This document shows positions 5,532-13,956 of a stretch of DNA of 20,739 bases, piece by piece. This DNA is from Verrucomicrobiota bacterium (GTDB lineage Bacteria; Verrucomicrobiota; Verrucomicrobiia; Verrucomicrobiales; DEV007). The stretch's first letter is position 1; each line of letters begins with the position of its first letter. The translations under genes and the position numbers were made by a program. Where the stretch lies: contig JAHDCN010000016.1 in NCBI GenBank assembly GCA_020629815.1, forward strand, positions 1 to 20,739, in the 5' to 3' direction. The notes beneath the pieces are model-generated. The model did no database searches and was not told the origin of the DNA. It saw only the letters and a program-made list of their open reading frames with translations.

Positions 5532-7316
5532 CTACCCTTTTTTCCTCAGGAAGGTAGGAACATCCAGATCCTCACCATCGACGATGGTTGGGTCTGTCTT
5601 GGCAAATCTTCCTTTCGCCGCCACAGGATCAAGCTGCAGCATTTCCTGCTGCTGTTGAGCTTTCTCTGAAGTAGGCGAGTCAGCCATTTTTACGGCAGGA
5701 GCTTTGGTCGGCTCGACTGGACCAGGTTCGGGCACCTCAGGCACTTCCCGCGTCAAAATCTTCCCAGTCTTTCCTTCCGAGACGATTCGGGACAGCGTAA
5801 TGGTCTCTTCATCTTCGGTAGTTGCTTCAACTTTATCTGCAGAGGAAAGCGGAGTGACTTCTTCTTCATCCGAGACAAGAGCTGGCGTTCCCGCCGACAC
5901 TGCTGCCGCAATCGGATTCGTAGCAGGCTCCTCTTCAATTACAATTTTCTTCGCAGCTACCGGCTCAGGGACAACAACTTCTTCCTCCTCTGGCTCAGGC
6001 TCTTCGGCAACTGGCTCAGGTTCCGGTTCGGGCTCAGGTTCCTCAGCAACGGGTTCCGGCTCTGGTTCTGGCTCAGGCTCTTCAGCAACAGGTTCCGGTT
6101 CGGGCTCCGGCTCGGGAGCTTTCTCTTCTTTAACCGGTTCTGGTTCTGGTGCCGGTGCCGGTTCGGCCACTTCTTCAAAAACCGGGGCTGGTTCCGGCTC
6201 GGCTACAAGAGTTGGTGCGGGCTTCGCCGCTGCAGTAACAGCTGCGGCCAAAGTGGAAGTAGGCTGTGCGGTTACCTGCTGAAGAGGATCAACCGTCACT
6301 GTAGCTGTCGCAGGCTCAGCCTGGGCAGCAGCAGGTGCTTCCCCTGCTAAAGAACTGATAACCGTGACGCTCAGGCTGTTTCCTAAACGCGGGTCTGAAC
6401 CGGTTCCAAACAAAATCTGCGTACCGTCGCCAACGTGCTTGTTGATCTCATCCATGACCGCTTGCACTTCGAACAGCGTCATCGATTCCCCTCCTGCCAC
6501 TTGAACCAGAACGCTTGAGGCATCGTTCAACAGCTTACCCTTGTCGAGAAGCGGGCAATTGAGAGCCTGCTCGACCGCTTCGTGCGCCCGAGCCTCCCCT
6601 TTGGCCTGACCAAATCCAAACAGGCAGCGTGAATTTTTGTCTTTCAGAGCGGTCAACAGATCATCCATACCGATCCGGATAATTCCCGGGCGATGAACTA
6701 CATTCACCGTCGCCCGAATGCTCTGGCTGATAATCTTATCCGCTGCGGCAAAGGCTTGAGCCACGCCTTCTTTCGGCACAATCAGCTCACCCATCCGGTC
6801 GTTCTCAAAGGTCATCACCGTATTGGCATACTGACCGATCCGCTCCAAAGCCGCGAGAGCCTGCTCCATCCGGCGCTCACCTTCGAAGCTAAACGGTAGC
6901 GTAGCGAAGACTGAAAGAAATACGCCTTCTTCTTTCGCAATTCGGCAGACCTCAGGAGCAGCACCGGAACCGGTTCCGCCTCCCAGACCCACACAGACAA
7001 AAATCATCTTGGCTCCGCGGATCGCAGCCCGAATCTCATCGACCGCTTCCAGAGCAGCTTGCTTACCCAGCTCCGGGTCGCCACCGGCACCCATTCCTTT
7101 GAGCAGCGTTGCACCGAGCTGGATTTTACCGCTCGACACTGAAGTGTTCAGTGCCCGCATGTCGGTGTTCATGGTGAGCAATTCAGCTTCATCGCTCCCT
7201 TCCAGTGCCATCCGGTCGAGGACATTCGCCCCGGCACCTCCTACGCCAATAACCTTGACTCCCAGGTCACCTTCCGGAATTTCCTGGCCTTGTTGCTCGG
7301 GATCGTACTCAATCAT
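5532..7316 (-). CDS. ftsZ: Cell division protein FtsZ with an unusually long acidic linker
   Basis: The tubulin-like GTPase that polymerises into the division ring. The core spans about residues 15-324: [24 protein letters not shown], the GTP-binding loop GGGTGSG (112-118, serine where threonine is usual) and the T7-loop region [16 protein letters not shown]. In the T7 loop the usual N.D..D reads R214, G216, D219, so only the last acidic residue is kept. A linker of roughly 255 residues follows, rich in Pro, Glu and Ala, with three tandem 13-residue [13 protein letters not shown] units, against about 50 residues in E. coli. The C-terminal peptide [12 protein letters not shown] (583-594) is the usual FtsA-binding tail. 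The gene is last in the ddl-ftsQ-ftsA-ftsZ block and has its own promoter candidate. Total length is 594 residues, against under 400 in most species. Confidence 0.97.
   Translation of the reverse strand: MIEYDPEQQGQEIPEGDLGVKVIGVGGAGANVLDRMALEGSDEAELLTMNTDMRALNTSVSSGKIQLGATLLKGMGAGGDPELGKQAALEAVDEIRAAIRGAKMIFVCVGLGGGTGSGAAPEVCRIAKEEGVFLSVFATLPFSFEGERRMEQALAALERIGQYANTVMTFENDRMGELIVPKEGVAQAFAAADKIISQSIRATVNVVHRPGIIRIGMDDLLTALKDKNSRCLFGFGQAKGEARAHEAVEQALNCPLLDKGKLLNDASSVLVQVAGGESMTLFEVQAVMDEINKHVGDGTQILFGTGSDPRLGNSLSVTVISSLAGEAPAAAQAEPATATVTVDPLQQVTAQPTSTLAAAVTAAAKPAPTLVAEPEPAPVFEEVAEPAPAPEPEPVKEEKAPEPEPEPEPVAEEPEPEPEPEPVAEEPEPEPEPEPVAEEPEPEEEEVVVPEPVAAKKIVIEEEPATNPIAAAVSAGTPALVSDEEEVTPLSSADKVEATTEDEETITLSRIVSEGKTGKILTREVPEVPEPGPVEPTKAPAVKMADSPTSEKAQQQQEMLQLDPVAAKGRFAKTDPTIVDGEDLDVPTFLRKKG
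6000..6116 (-). repeat. Three tandem 39-bp units in the ftsZ linker
   Basis: Units at 6000-6038, 6039-6077 and 6078-6116 each encode the 13 residues [13 protein letters not shown] on the minus strand. The DNA units differ at several third positions, so the peptide is better conserved than the DNA. Partial, more diverged Pro-Glu repeats continue on both sides. Confidence 0.85.
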
Positions 7317-7330
7317 ATTAGCTGGTTTTT

Positions 7331-7362
7331 AGTATACTTCGAGAGGGTCGCTGAAATGTCAA
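7331..7362 (-). promoter_or_regulatory. Promoter candidate between ftsA and ftsZ
   Basis: On the minus strand there is a perfect -35 hexamer TTGACA (7357-7362). The best -10-like word, TATACT (7331-7336), is 20 bases away, which is long; AAGTAT (7334-7339) gives 17 bases but is a weaker match. Either would start the transcript within about 10 bases of the ftsZ ATG at 7316, giving a nearly leaderless message. It lies in the 91-base gap after ftsA. Confidence 0.42.
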
Positions 7363-7407
7363 CGATTCTTAGCTTTACTTTTTCCCTGAAAAGTGGAAAA
7401 ACAGTAA

Positions 7408-8607
7408 CTACTTTTTCACCAGTTTGCGGAATAGATTGCGAATCGGTCCCGCCTTCGGACGCTGCTCATCAAGCAACTGCGCGTATCGAATCAGCCCAAC
7501 TGGAGTCGCATACTGAGGGTTCTCAAACAGGGCAGTTGGACCAGACATTGACTTTGGATTGGTGCGTTGCACCGGTAAACCGAATGCATCGCCGACCACT
7601 TGATCCAGCCCTTTCATTAAGCTGGAACCACCTGTGAGAAATATGCCTTTGCCAATTTTATCGAGTAGGCCTTTCTCGCGCAATTCCTCCGCAAGCATCT
7701 CGTAAAGCTCGGAGACACGGGCGTTCATGATTTGATTCAGGTAGGATTGCTCCACCTTTCTTCCTGAATCACCATCCACAGGAATCAACTCATCCGATTT
7801 GGGATTGTCCAAAAGAGAGGCGCTGCCATGTGCGACTTTCAGCTTCTCTGCCCTGGCGAGAGGAATCTTCAGAACCAGCGCAATATCATTGGTGATGTGA
7901 TCTCCACCAACTCCAAGAGAGCCACTGGCTTCGACGGCTCCGTCTACAAACACAATGTAGTCGGTGGTGCCTCCACCCATATCAATCAGAATGGCTCCCT
8001 CATTTTTCGCCTCACGATTGAGGACAACCTGAGCTGCTGCCACTGGGGAAAAAACGATATCCTCGACTTCGAGAGGAACTTCGCGAACGCAACGAATCGC
8101 GTTTTGAATCCGGCTTTTTACCCCGTGAATAATGTGGTAGTCGGCTTCCAGCTTCTGGCCGAGCATGTTGAGAGGATTCAGAACTTTGTCCTGCCCATCC
8201 ACGTAGTAGTGCTGAATGATGGAGTGAATGTATCCATTCGGCTCCGGAATCGAGACATCCCGTGCGATCTTCTTTACCTCCTCCAGATCCTCGGCCGAAA
8301 TCTCCATCTTTTCATCGGCAACGCGGATGGTTCCCCGATTGTTTACACTCTCGACATGTGAACCCGACACTGCCAGGAAGACGGTGTTTATCTCGACGTC
8401 ACTTCGTTCCTCAGCGCGAATCAACGCATCATGCAGGCAAGTCTGAACGGTATCAGGATCGACCACTTCGCCTTTCCGCACTCCGGCGGATGGATGCTGC
8501 CCTACCCCGAGAATCTTGATTGCTCCGTCCCCCCTGACTTCACCGACAACAATACACACCTTCGATGTGCCGATCTCTAGACCAACATAGATATTTGAAG
8601 CTGCCAT
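7408..8607 (-). CDS. ftsA: Cell division protein FtsA
   Basis: The actin-like ATPase that tethers FtsZ filaments to the inner membrane and recruits later divisome proteins. The 399-residue protein has the phosphate 1 motif GLEIGTSKVCIVVGEV (9-24), the FtsA-specific 1C (SHS2) domain after about residue 84, the phosphate 2 motif IDMGGGTTDYIVF (208-220) and the adenosine-binding motif FLTGGSSLMKGL (323-334). The C terminus, GPIRNLFRKLVKK, is a basic amphipathic helix of the kind that inserts into the membrane. The length is slightly under the E. coli protein (420). The ATG at 8607 is 32 bases after the ftsQ stop. The gene is central in the minus-strand division block. Confidence 0.97.
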   Translation of the reverse strand: MAASNIYVGLEIGTSKVCIVVGEVRGDGAIKILGVGQHPSAGVRKGEVVDPDTVQTCLHDALIRAEERSDVEINTVFLAVSGSHVESVNNRGTIRVADEKMEISAEDLEEVKKIARDVSIPEPNGYIHSIIQHYYVDGQDKVLNPLNMLGQKLEADYHIIHGVKSRIQNAIRCVREVPLEVEDIVFSPVAAAQVVLNREAKNEGAILIDMGGGTTDYIVFVDGAVEASGSLGVGGDHITNDIALVLKIPLARAEKLKVAHGSASLLDNPKSDELIPVDGDSGRKVEQSYLNQIMNARVSELYEMLAEELREKGLLDKIGKGIFLTGGSSLMKGLDQVVGDAFGLPVQRTNPKSMSGPTALFENPQYATPVGLIRYAQLLDEQRPKAGPIRNLFRKLVKK

Positions 8608-8639
8608 TTTACGGATACGGGAAAAGGTTGGAGACGGGT

Positions 8640-9674
8640 TTACCCGCCTCGAAGAATTGATCGAAGATGTTTCTGCCGGTTTTGCTTGTCAGAAACAACT
8701 GGATCTGCGGACTCTGGGTCGGGAAGGGTTAACGAATCTCGCAATACTTTCGTGTCAACTGGCTCTACAAAGGTGACTGGTATATTTCTCGCAACAGCCA
8801 GATTTACTGTAGCCAATTCGTGACTCTTTTCCCCCAACCCAAGGATAATCTCGGTAAGATCTTCGATGCCACGCTTGATCTGGAATCGGCTAAGCGTTGT
8901 TTTCAAACCGCGCTGGTAAATGCATTCCATGGCCCACTCGGACCTCACTCTGACTTCGGAAATCTGAAATCCCAGCGTCTCGAGATTCACGTCGCTTTCG
9001 CGAATCACTTGAATCGCCAGACTGATGTCTTCTGATTTCACGACCTCGCCTTCTTTGGGCTTGGGCATTCGACGGACCTCGATCACCGGCAGTGACTGGA
9101 TCTCGTCCCTCAGCTCCATGCAGCGGAAAACATTCGCGTTTTCATCGATCAGAAAACCGCGCTCAATGCTCAACGGGCGAACTCCCTGCGGTGGGCATGA
9201 TAACCAGGCTACCGGAACCCTTTCGGTGACAGTAATAGACAGCTTATCTGGCAATTCCCGATCCACCCGAGCGCTCAACACTTCCGGGAGGCTTTCCAAA
9301 TTTTCCTTCACAGCTCCCAAATCGATCGAGAGCAAATCCATACCGGTCTTTACGCCGCCTACGGTAGCGATCTTCGAGTTCTCCAGTGATCCAGTGGTGT
9401 GGATGCTCAAGTTCGCGAGAGGAAAGTCCTGATTTCGGGTAATAATCTCCCCGTGCACCCAACGCACCCCAAGCGGAATGCTGGCGCAAAGGCAAAGAAC
9501 GGCTGCCATGCGAATCAAAACCGGTTTCCATCGGCCTTTGCGCCGAGGCCGTTTTCGTCGCGGAGCCACTTCCACGTTCAGCTGATGCTCCTCCCAACGA
9601 TTCCGACGCGAAACGGAATTTTTCCCAGAAAAAGAGAACCAGCGAAGAACTCCTTTTGGTCTATTCTTTCGCAT
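8640..9674 (-). CDS. ftsQ: Cell division protein FtsQ (POTRA domain)
   Basis: A bitopic inner-membrane divisome protein that links early and late division proteins through its outer domain. The 344-residue sequence has a long, very basic cytoplasmic N terminus (RRKRPRRKGRWK around 39-50), one membrane segment (about 51-71), a POTRA domain (about 85-152, with the hallmarks GGVKTGMDLLSIDL and LPEVLSARVDRELPDKLSIT followed by VTER) and a C-terminal beta domain. FtsQ is poorly conserved between phyla, so gene order supports the call. The start ATG overlaps the ddl stop by one base (TAATG), which suggests translational coupling. No Shine-Dalgarno sequence is present. The last 50 residues are polar and probably disordered. 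Confidence 0.9.
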   Translation of the reverse strand: MRKNRPKGVLRWFSFSGKNSVSRRNRWEEHQLNVEVAPRRKRPRRKGRWKPVLIRMAAVLCLCASIPLGVRWVHGEIITRNQDFPLANLSIHTTGSLENSKIATVGGVKTGMDLLSIDLGAVKENLESLPEVLSARVDRELPDKLSITVTERVPVAWLSCPPQGVRPLSIERGFLIDENANVFRCMELRDEIQSLPVIEVRRMPKPKEGEVVKSEDISLAIQVIRESDVNLETLGFQISEVRVRSEWAMECIYQRGLKTTLSRFQIKRGIEDLTEIILGLGEKSHELATVNLAVARNIPVTFVEPVDTKVLRDSLTLPDPESADPVVSDKQNRQKHLRSILRGG

Positions 9675-10600
9675 TAAGCGAAAGTAAACGAAAGTTTAAT
9701 AATTTTCAAACAGAGATTGGAGTAATCAACACCCGCAGCTGCGGCTGCTTTGGGAAGCAAACTACTCTCGGTCATGCCGGGAATTGTGTTTGCTTCGAGC
9801 ACATAAGGTGTCCCGTCTGAATCATCGAGCAGCACATCCACCCGGGAATAGACTTCGACACCGAGAGCCTGATGAGCCTTCAGAGCTTCGGCTTTCACCC
9901 GCTCGGTGACATCGTCAGGTAGTTCCGCCGGACAAAAATAGTCGGTTCCCCCATCCCCCGTCATCCAGGGATACTTGTTACTGATGTCGTAGAAACCGCT
10001 GCGGGGCTGAATGTGAACCACAGGAAACACTTCGTCGCCCACGATTCCCACAGTCAGCTCTTTGCCGGTGATTAGTTGTTCGATCAATACGTCGTCACTG
10101 TATTTCCCGGCATCGGCAATCGCGGTGTCCCATTCAGCTTCATTGTGAACCAGGTGAACTCCCACGCTTGATCCTTCACGAGGAGGCTTCACAACGCAGG
10201 GAATTCCGACTTCGTTATCCAGCCCCTTGGAAATCTCCACAACACAGGAAGCGGGGGTCGATACTCCAGCTTCCACGAAAACATCCTTACTTTTCACCTT
10301 ATCAAACGCCACCTGCGAAGTAGCTGATCGTGCTCCTGTGTAGGGAATGCCTCTTTCTTCCAACTCCGCCTGCATGACTCCGTCTTCACCGTAGGTGCCA
10401 TGGATCACGTTGAAGCCGATATCTGCGTCGGCAGGAAAATCGAAGCCCGGTCCTTTTACATCCACCAGGGTAACTTTACCAACGTAGCCTTCCAGAGCAC
10501 CGACTACTCCTTTGGCCGAGGCCAGGGAAACTTCCCGCTCTGAACCGGGTCCACCGGCCAGCACAGCTACATGCAGTTCATCAAACGACTTGGTCATCAT
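9674..10600 (-). CDS. ddl: D-alanine--D-alanine ligase
   Basis: An ATP-grasp enzyme that joins two D-alanines for the peptidoglycan stem in the cytoplasm. At 308 residues it is the short DdlB type. Visible motifs are LAGGPGSEREVSL near the N terminus, NVIHGTYGEDGVMQAELEER (substrate loop), FDKVKSKDVFVEAGV, the ATP-binding VVKPPREGSSVGV, and the C-terminal VLEANTIPGMTESSLLPKAA with the metal and substrate residues. Two adjacent ATGs (10600 and 10597) are equally possible. The frame is open to 10678, but the added residues (MGRMVERGESSLFNLLF) are not part of the family. It is first in the division block; murC and murB, often upstream of ddl in dcw clusters, are absent here. Confidence 0.95.
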   Translation of the reverse strand: MMTKSFDELHVAVLAGGPGSEREVSLASAKGVVGALEGYVGKVTLVDVKGPGFDFPADADIGFNVIHGTYGEDGVMQAELEERGIPYTGARSATSQVAFDKVKSKDVFVEAGVSTPASCVVEISKGLDNEVGIPCVVKPPREGSSVGVHLVHNEAEWDTAIADAGKYSDDVLIEQLITGKELTVGIVGDEVFPVVHIQPRSGFYDISNKYPWMTGDGGTDYFCPAELPDDVTERVKAEALKAHQALGVEVYSRVDVLLDDSDGTPYVLEANTIPGMTESSLLPKAAAAAGVDYSNLCLKIIKLSFTFA

Positions 10601-10774
10601 AAAATTCTTAGCGTCTCTATTACCCAAAAACAGGAGATTGAAAAGGGAGGATTCACCTCTTTCTACCATACGGCCCAATCCATCGATTCTTTCACCTTGT
10701 TTGACCGCGCTGCAGCGAATCGAGTCACTGCAATTGTAGTTCCCCTGTTTCCAACAAATTGATAAGCTTTCCTG

Positions 10775-12124
10775 ATGAAATGGTCCTTTCTCTTGATAGC
10801 TCTGCTACTGGCATCCTCCGGCAACGCTATTGCTCAAGACGAGACACCTACCGCTGCTCGGCAGATACCCAATATTTCGCAGCTTCCGGATGTAACCGCC
10901 AAGCTACAGGGCCAGATCGACCAGTCCCGGGGCACACTCTCACTCGCTGCAGGCGACTACCGGATTTCCTCTTCGCTGGTTTTCTCTCTGAAGCAAAAAT
11001 CCAGCGCACAGATTCTGGGCAAAGATGGAAAAGTTCGTCTGATCATGGATGGCCCCGGCCCGGCGATTCGGATCGTTGGATCGCACAAAGGAACAGCATC
11101 ACCGTCCACGTTTGAAGCAGCTACCTGGAACGAAAGCGCTCCACTGATTCAGGATATCGAAATCATCGGCAATCACATTGAGGCCGATGGAGTCGCACTT
11201 TCCGGAACCGTTCAGCCGATTCTCACGCGAGTCGCCATTCGTTGGTGTCGGCACGGTATTCATTTCCTCGACAGAAATCGGAACGTCGTTGTCTCGGATT
11301 GTCATCTCTACGAAAACCGGGGCGTTGGTATCTATTTCGACAACGTCAACATTCATCAGGCCAACATCACCAACTGCCATGTCAGCTACAATCGGGCGGG
11401 TGGCATCGTCATTCGCGAAGGCAATATTCGAAATGTGCAGATCAGCAATTGCGACCTCGAAGCCAATATGCCTGGCGATGATACTCCGACGGAAACCGCA
11501 AACATTTTGATCGATGTATCAGCCGAACCGGACAGCAGGACCAGCTCCATTGCCGAGATTGCGATCACCGGATGCACCATTCAACACAGCTCCAATTACG
11601 GTGGTAAAAAGTTTGAATCGATCGCGCCGGGCGGGGCAAACATTAGAATTCTTGGCAAAGCGATTTGGCCAGTAGATTCGGTTTCCATCACAGGAAATAT
11701 CATCAGCGACACCTCGCTAAACGTCGACTTCGCTCACTGCATGGATATCACCTTTACCGGCAACACACTGTTCGCGCCGAACCCGGACAATCTTCGGGCC
11801 CGCCACTGCAAACGCCTGATCGTGAACGGCAACACCTGGAATCCGCGCCAATTTGAAAGACCGGGCAGACTGATTTTTGAAAACTGCGAAGACAGCATCG
11901 TTTCCAACAATACCTTTCACGCGCTACTCGCAGAAGACGGCGCGATCCAGCTTCACCAATGCCGGCGCATGAACCTGCTCGGCAACATTCTTACCAAGTC
12001 GAAAAGCGGAATCTCTTTGAAAAATTCCAAAGAGATTCGCATCAAAGACTGGACAGTCTCCGGTCTCCCGGACGGCAAAGAATGGATCCAAGCCGACGAA
12101 GCAAGCAGTTACGTAAACGAATAG
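10775..12124 (+). CDS. Secreted right-handed beta-helix (pectate-lyase-like fold) protein
   Basis: A 449-residue exported protein. The signal peptide MKWSFLLIALLLASSGNAIA is followed by a likely cut before QDETP. From about residue 120 to 430 the sequence repeats in turns of about 22-25 residues rich in N, I, V and G (VVVSDCHLYENRGVGIYFDN, ITNCHVSYNRAGGIVIREGN, VSITGNIISDTSLNV, ITFTGNTLFAPNPDN, LIVNGNTW). This is typical of parallel beta-helix folds used by polysaccharide lyases and by surface proteins. I cannot see a specific lyase active site, so substrate and activity are unknown. The gene is divergent from ddl and convergent with glnS, with only 2 bases between the stops. Confidence 0.85.
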   Translation: MKWSFLLIALLLASSGNAIAQDETPTAARQIPNISQLPDVTAKLQGQIDQSRGTLSLAAGDYRISSSLVFSLKQKSSAQILGKDGKVRLIMDGPGPAIRIVGSHKGTASPSTFEAATWNESAPLIQDIEIIGNHIEADGVALSGTVQPILTRVAIRWCRHGIHFLDRNRNVVVSDCHLYENRGVGIYFDNVNIHQANITNCHVSYNRAGGIVIREGNIRNVQISNCDLEANMPGDDTPTETANILIDVSAEPDSRTSSIAEIAITGCTIQHSSNYGGKKFESIAPGGANIRILGKAIWPVDSVSITGNIISDTSLNVDFAHCMDITFTGNTLFAPNPDNLRARHCKRLIVNGNTWNPRQFERPGRLIFENCEDSIVSNNTFHALLAEDGAIQLHQCRRMNLLGNILTKSKSGISLKNSKEIRIKDWTVSGLPDGKEWIQADEASSYVNE

Positions 12125-12126
12125 AA

Positions 12127-13812
12127 TCACTTCTTTTGCTTCTTCGCCCACGAATCCCGAAGAGGCACCGTCCGGTTGAAGACTTTGCGATCCGCAGTGG
12201 TATCAGGATCCACAGCAAAGTAACCAAGCCTTTCAAACTGAACGCACTCGCCCACGCCGACATCAGCCAGGCAAGGTTCGAGTTTGGCATTCTCCACCAG
12301 ATGCAGTGAATCCGGATTCATGTTGTCGAGAAAAGATCCTTCCCCGCCCTCGGGGTCTTCGTCCGAAAAGAGTCGGTCATACACCCGCACCTCGGCATCA
12401 ACCGCGTGGCGGGCGCTCACCCAGTGGATGGTGCCTTTCACCTTTCTACCGTCCGGAGGATTCTCCCCTCCCCGGGTTTCCGGATCATAGGTGCAGAGAA
12501 GCTCTACCACTTCTCCGGACTCGTCCTTGATGACTTCATTACACTTCAACCAATAGGCGCAGCGAAAACGAACTTCTTTATCAACGGACAGACGGAAGAA
12601 TTTCTTCGGCGCATCCTCCATGAAGTCTTCCCGTTCGATATACAGATCCCGACAAAAAGGCACCTTCCGCATCCCGGCGTCCGGGTCTTCGGGATTAATC
12701 ATTGCCTCCATTTCTTCGACCTGATCTTCCGGATAATTGGTAACCGTGACCTTAATCGGATCGAGCACCGCCATGTAGCGATTGGCCGTTTTGTTCAACA
12801 CCTGGCGAACCGCATTTTCCAAAAGACCGATATCATTCGTGCCTTTGAATTTGGTGATACCTACGGTTTTGCAGAAATCACGAATCGCTTCAGCCGGATA
12901 GCCACGGCGACGAATACCGGAGATGGTCGGCATCCGCGGATCATCCCAGCCGGAGACGTGGTTTTCCTGGACCAGCTGCAACAGCTTGCGCTTGCTCATC
13001 ACCGTGTAGTTCAGATTCAGGCGGGAAAATTCGATCTGCCTTGGTCGCGAAGGAACCGGCAAATTATCCAGGAACCAATCATACAAAGGCCGGTGGTGTT
13101 CGAACTCCAGCGTGCACAGCGAATGAGTAATGTGCTCAAGCGCGTCACTTTGCCCGTGGGCAAAATCATACATCGGATAAATGCACCAGGCGTCGCCTGT
13201 GCGGTGGTGATGCGCATGGGCAATCCGATACAACACCGGGTCGCGCAAATTCATATTCGCATGCGCCATGTCGATCCGGGCACGCAGTACCTTTTCGCCA
13301 TCGCCAAACTCGCCATCTTTCATGCGCTGGAACAGATCGAGGTTTTCCTCCACCGAACGATCCCGGAAAGGACTGTCGGTTCCCGGCTCCTGCAGATTAC
13401 CGCGAGCTTCACGGATCTGCTCTGCATTCTGATCATCGACGTAAGCCTTGCCCTCTTTGATCAAATGCACCGCCCACTCATATATCTGCTCAAAATAGTC
13501 GGAGGCGAAATACAGATTATCTCCCCAGTCGAAACCCAGCCAGCGAACGTCTTCTTTGATCGAATCTACATACTCGGTGTCTTCCTTGGTTGGATTGGTA
13601 TCATCAAAACGCAGGTGACATCGGCCGCCATACTCCTGAGCAATCCCGAAATTCAGACAGATCGACTTTGCGTGGCCGATGTGCAGATAACCATTCGGCT
13701 CGGGGGGGAAACGGGTCACCGTTCCCTCGTGCTTCCCTGAGGCCAAATCCTCATCAATGATCTCGCGGATAAAATCTTTTCGTGCGTTTTCCACAGCAGG
13801 CTCGTCGCTCAT
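12127..13812 (-). CDS. glnS: Glutaminyl-tRNA synthetase
   Basis: A class I aminoacyl-tRNA synthetase charging tRNA-Gln with glutamine in the cytoplasm. The 561-residue length matches E. coli GlnS (about 554). The N-terminal catalytic domain has [15 protein letters not shown] (HIGH motif at 44-47), [18 protein letters not shown] and [20 protein letters not shown]. The second signature is VMSKRKL (271-277), the KMSKS equivalent. The C-terminal beta-barrel anticodon-binding domain follows ([15 protein letters not shown], then [20 protein letters not shown]). LHIGHAKS and the FAHG context separate it from glutamyl-tRNA synthetase. GlnS in this phylum suggests direct glutaminylation, although the amidotransferase route may also exist elsewhere in the genome. 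The ATG at 13812 has no Shine-Dalgarno sequence. Confidence 0.98.
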   Translation of the reverse strand: MSDEPAVENARKDFIREIIDEDLASGKHEGTVTRFPPEPNGYLHIGHAKSICLNFGIAQEYGGRCHLRFDDTNPTKEDTEYVDSIKEDVRWLGFDWGDNLYFASDYFEQIYEWAVHLIKEGKAYVDDQNAEQIREARGNLQEPGTDSPFRDRSVEENLDLFQRMKDGEFGDGEKVLRARIDMAHANMNLRDPVLYRIAHAHHHRTGDAWCIYPMYDFAHGQSDALEHITHSLCTLEFEHHRPLYDWFLDNLPVPSRPRQIEFSRLNLNYTVMSKRKLLQLVQENHVSGWDDPRMPTISGIRRRGYPAEAIRDFCKTVGITKFKGTNDIGLLENAVRQVLNKTANRYMAVLDPIKVTVTNYPEDQVEEMEAMINPEDPDAGMRKVPFCRDLYIEREDFMEDAPKKFFRLSVDKEVRFRCAYWLKCNEVIKDESGEVVELLCTYDPETRGGENPPDGRKVKGTIHWVSARHAVDAEVRVYDRLFSDEDPEGGEGSFLDNMNPDSLHLVENAKLEPCLADVGVGECVQFERLGYFAVDPDTTADRKVFNRTVPLRDSWAKKQKK

Positions 13813-13899
13813 AAATTAAGAAATCGAAAATACCGCCAATTCGACAGCGTGCAAAAAGTAGATTCGGATTTCTCGGATGAACCCGAAACTACGTAATCA

Positions 13900-13930
13900 A
13901 ACAGGGTTAGGTCACCGACCTAACCCTGTT
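13900..13930. terminator. Strong 14-bp hairpin between glnS and the cytochrome gene
   Basis: AACAGGGTTAGGTC (13900-13913) and its exact reverse complement (13917-13930) are separated by ACC. It lies 26 bases after the minus-strand cytochrome stop at 13957 and 87 bases upstream of glnS. Its place suggests a terminator for the cytochrome gene, but no clear T run follows on either strand, so Rho-independent termination would be atypical. It could instead protect the 3' end of the message or act in the glnS leader. Confidence 0.55.
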
Positions 13931-13956
13931 GAGTCAAAATTCCTGTGGGAGATTTC

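Noticed and set aside
6000..6116. Regular 39-bp repeats as a possible CRISPR array
   Set aside because: They are contiguous, without spacers, in frame inside ftsZ, and encode a conserved peptide.
5704..6282. Plus-strand open frame encoding a Gly-Ser-Gly-Ser repetitive protein
   Set aside because: It is the reverse strand of the Pro-Glu repeats in the ftsZ linker; the real gene has family motifs on the minus strand.
7375..7400. Inverted repeats (TTTTTCC/GGAAAAA) in the ftsA-ftsZ gap
   Set aside because: The arms are simple A/T runs with competing pairings, expected by chance in such composition.
12406..13740. Long (444-codon) plus-strand open frame opposite glnS
   Set aside because: It lies wholly within a clear glutaminyl-tRNA synthetase gene and its translation has no recognisable domain; long antisense frames are common opposite biased codons.
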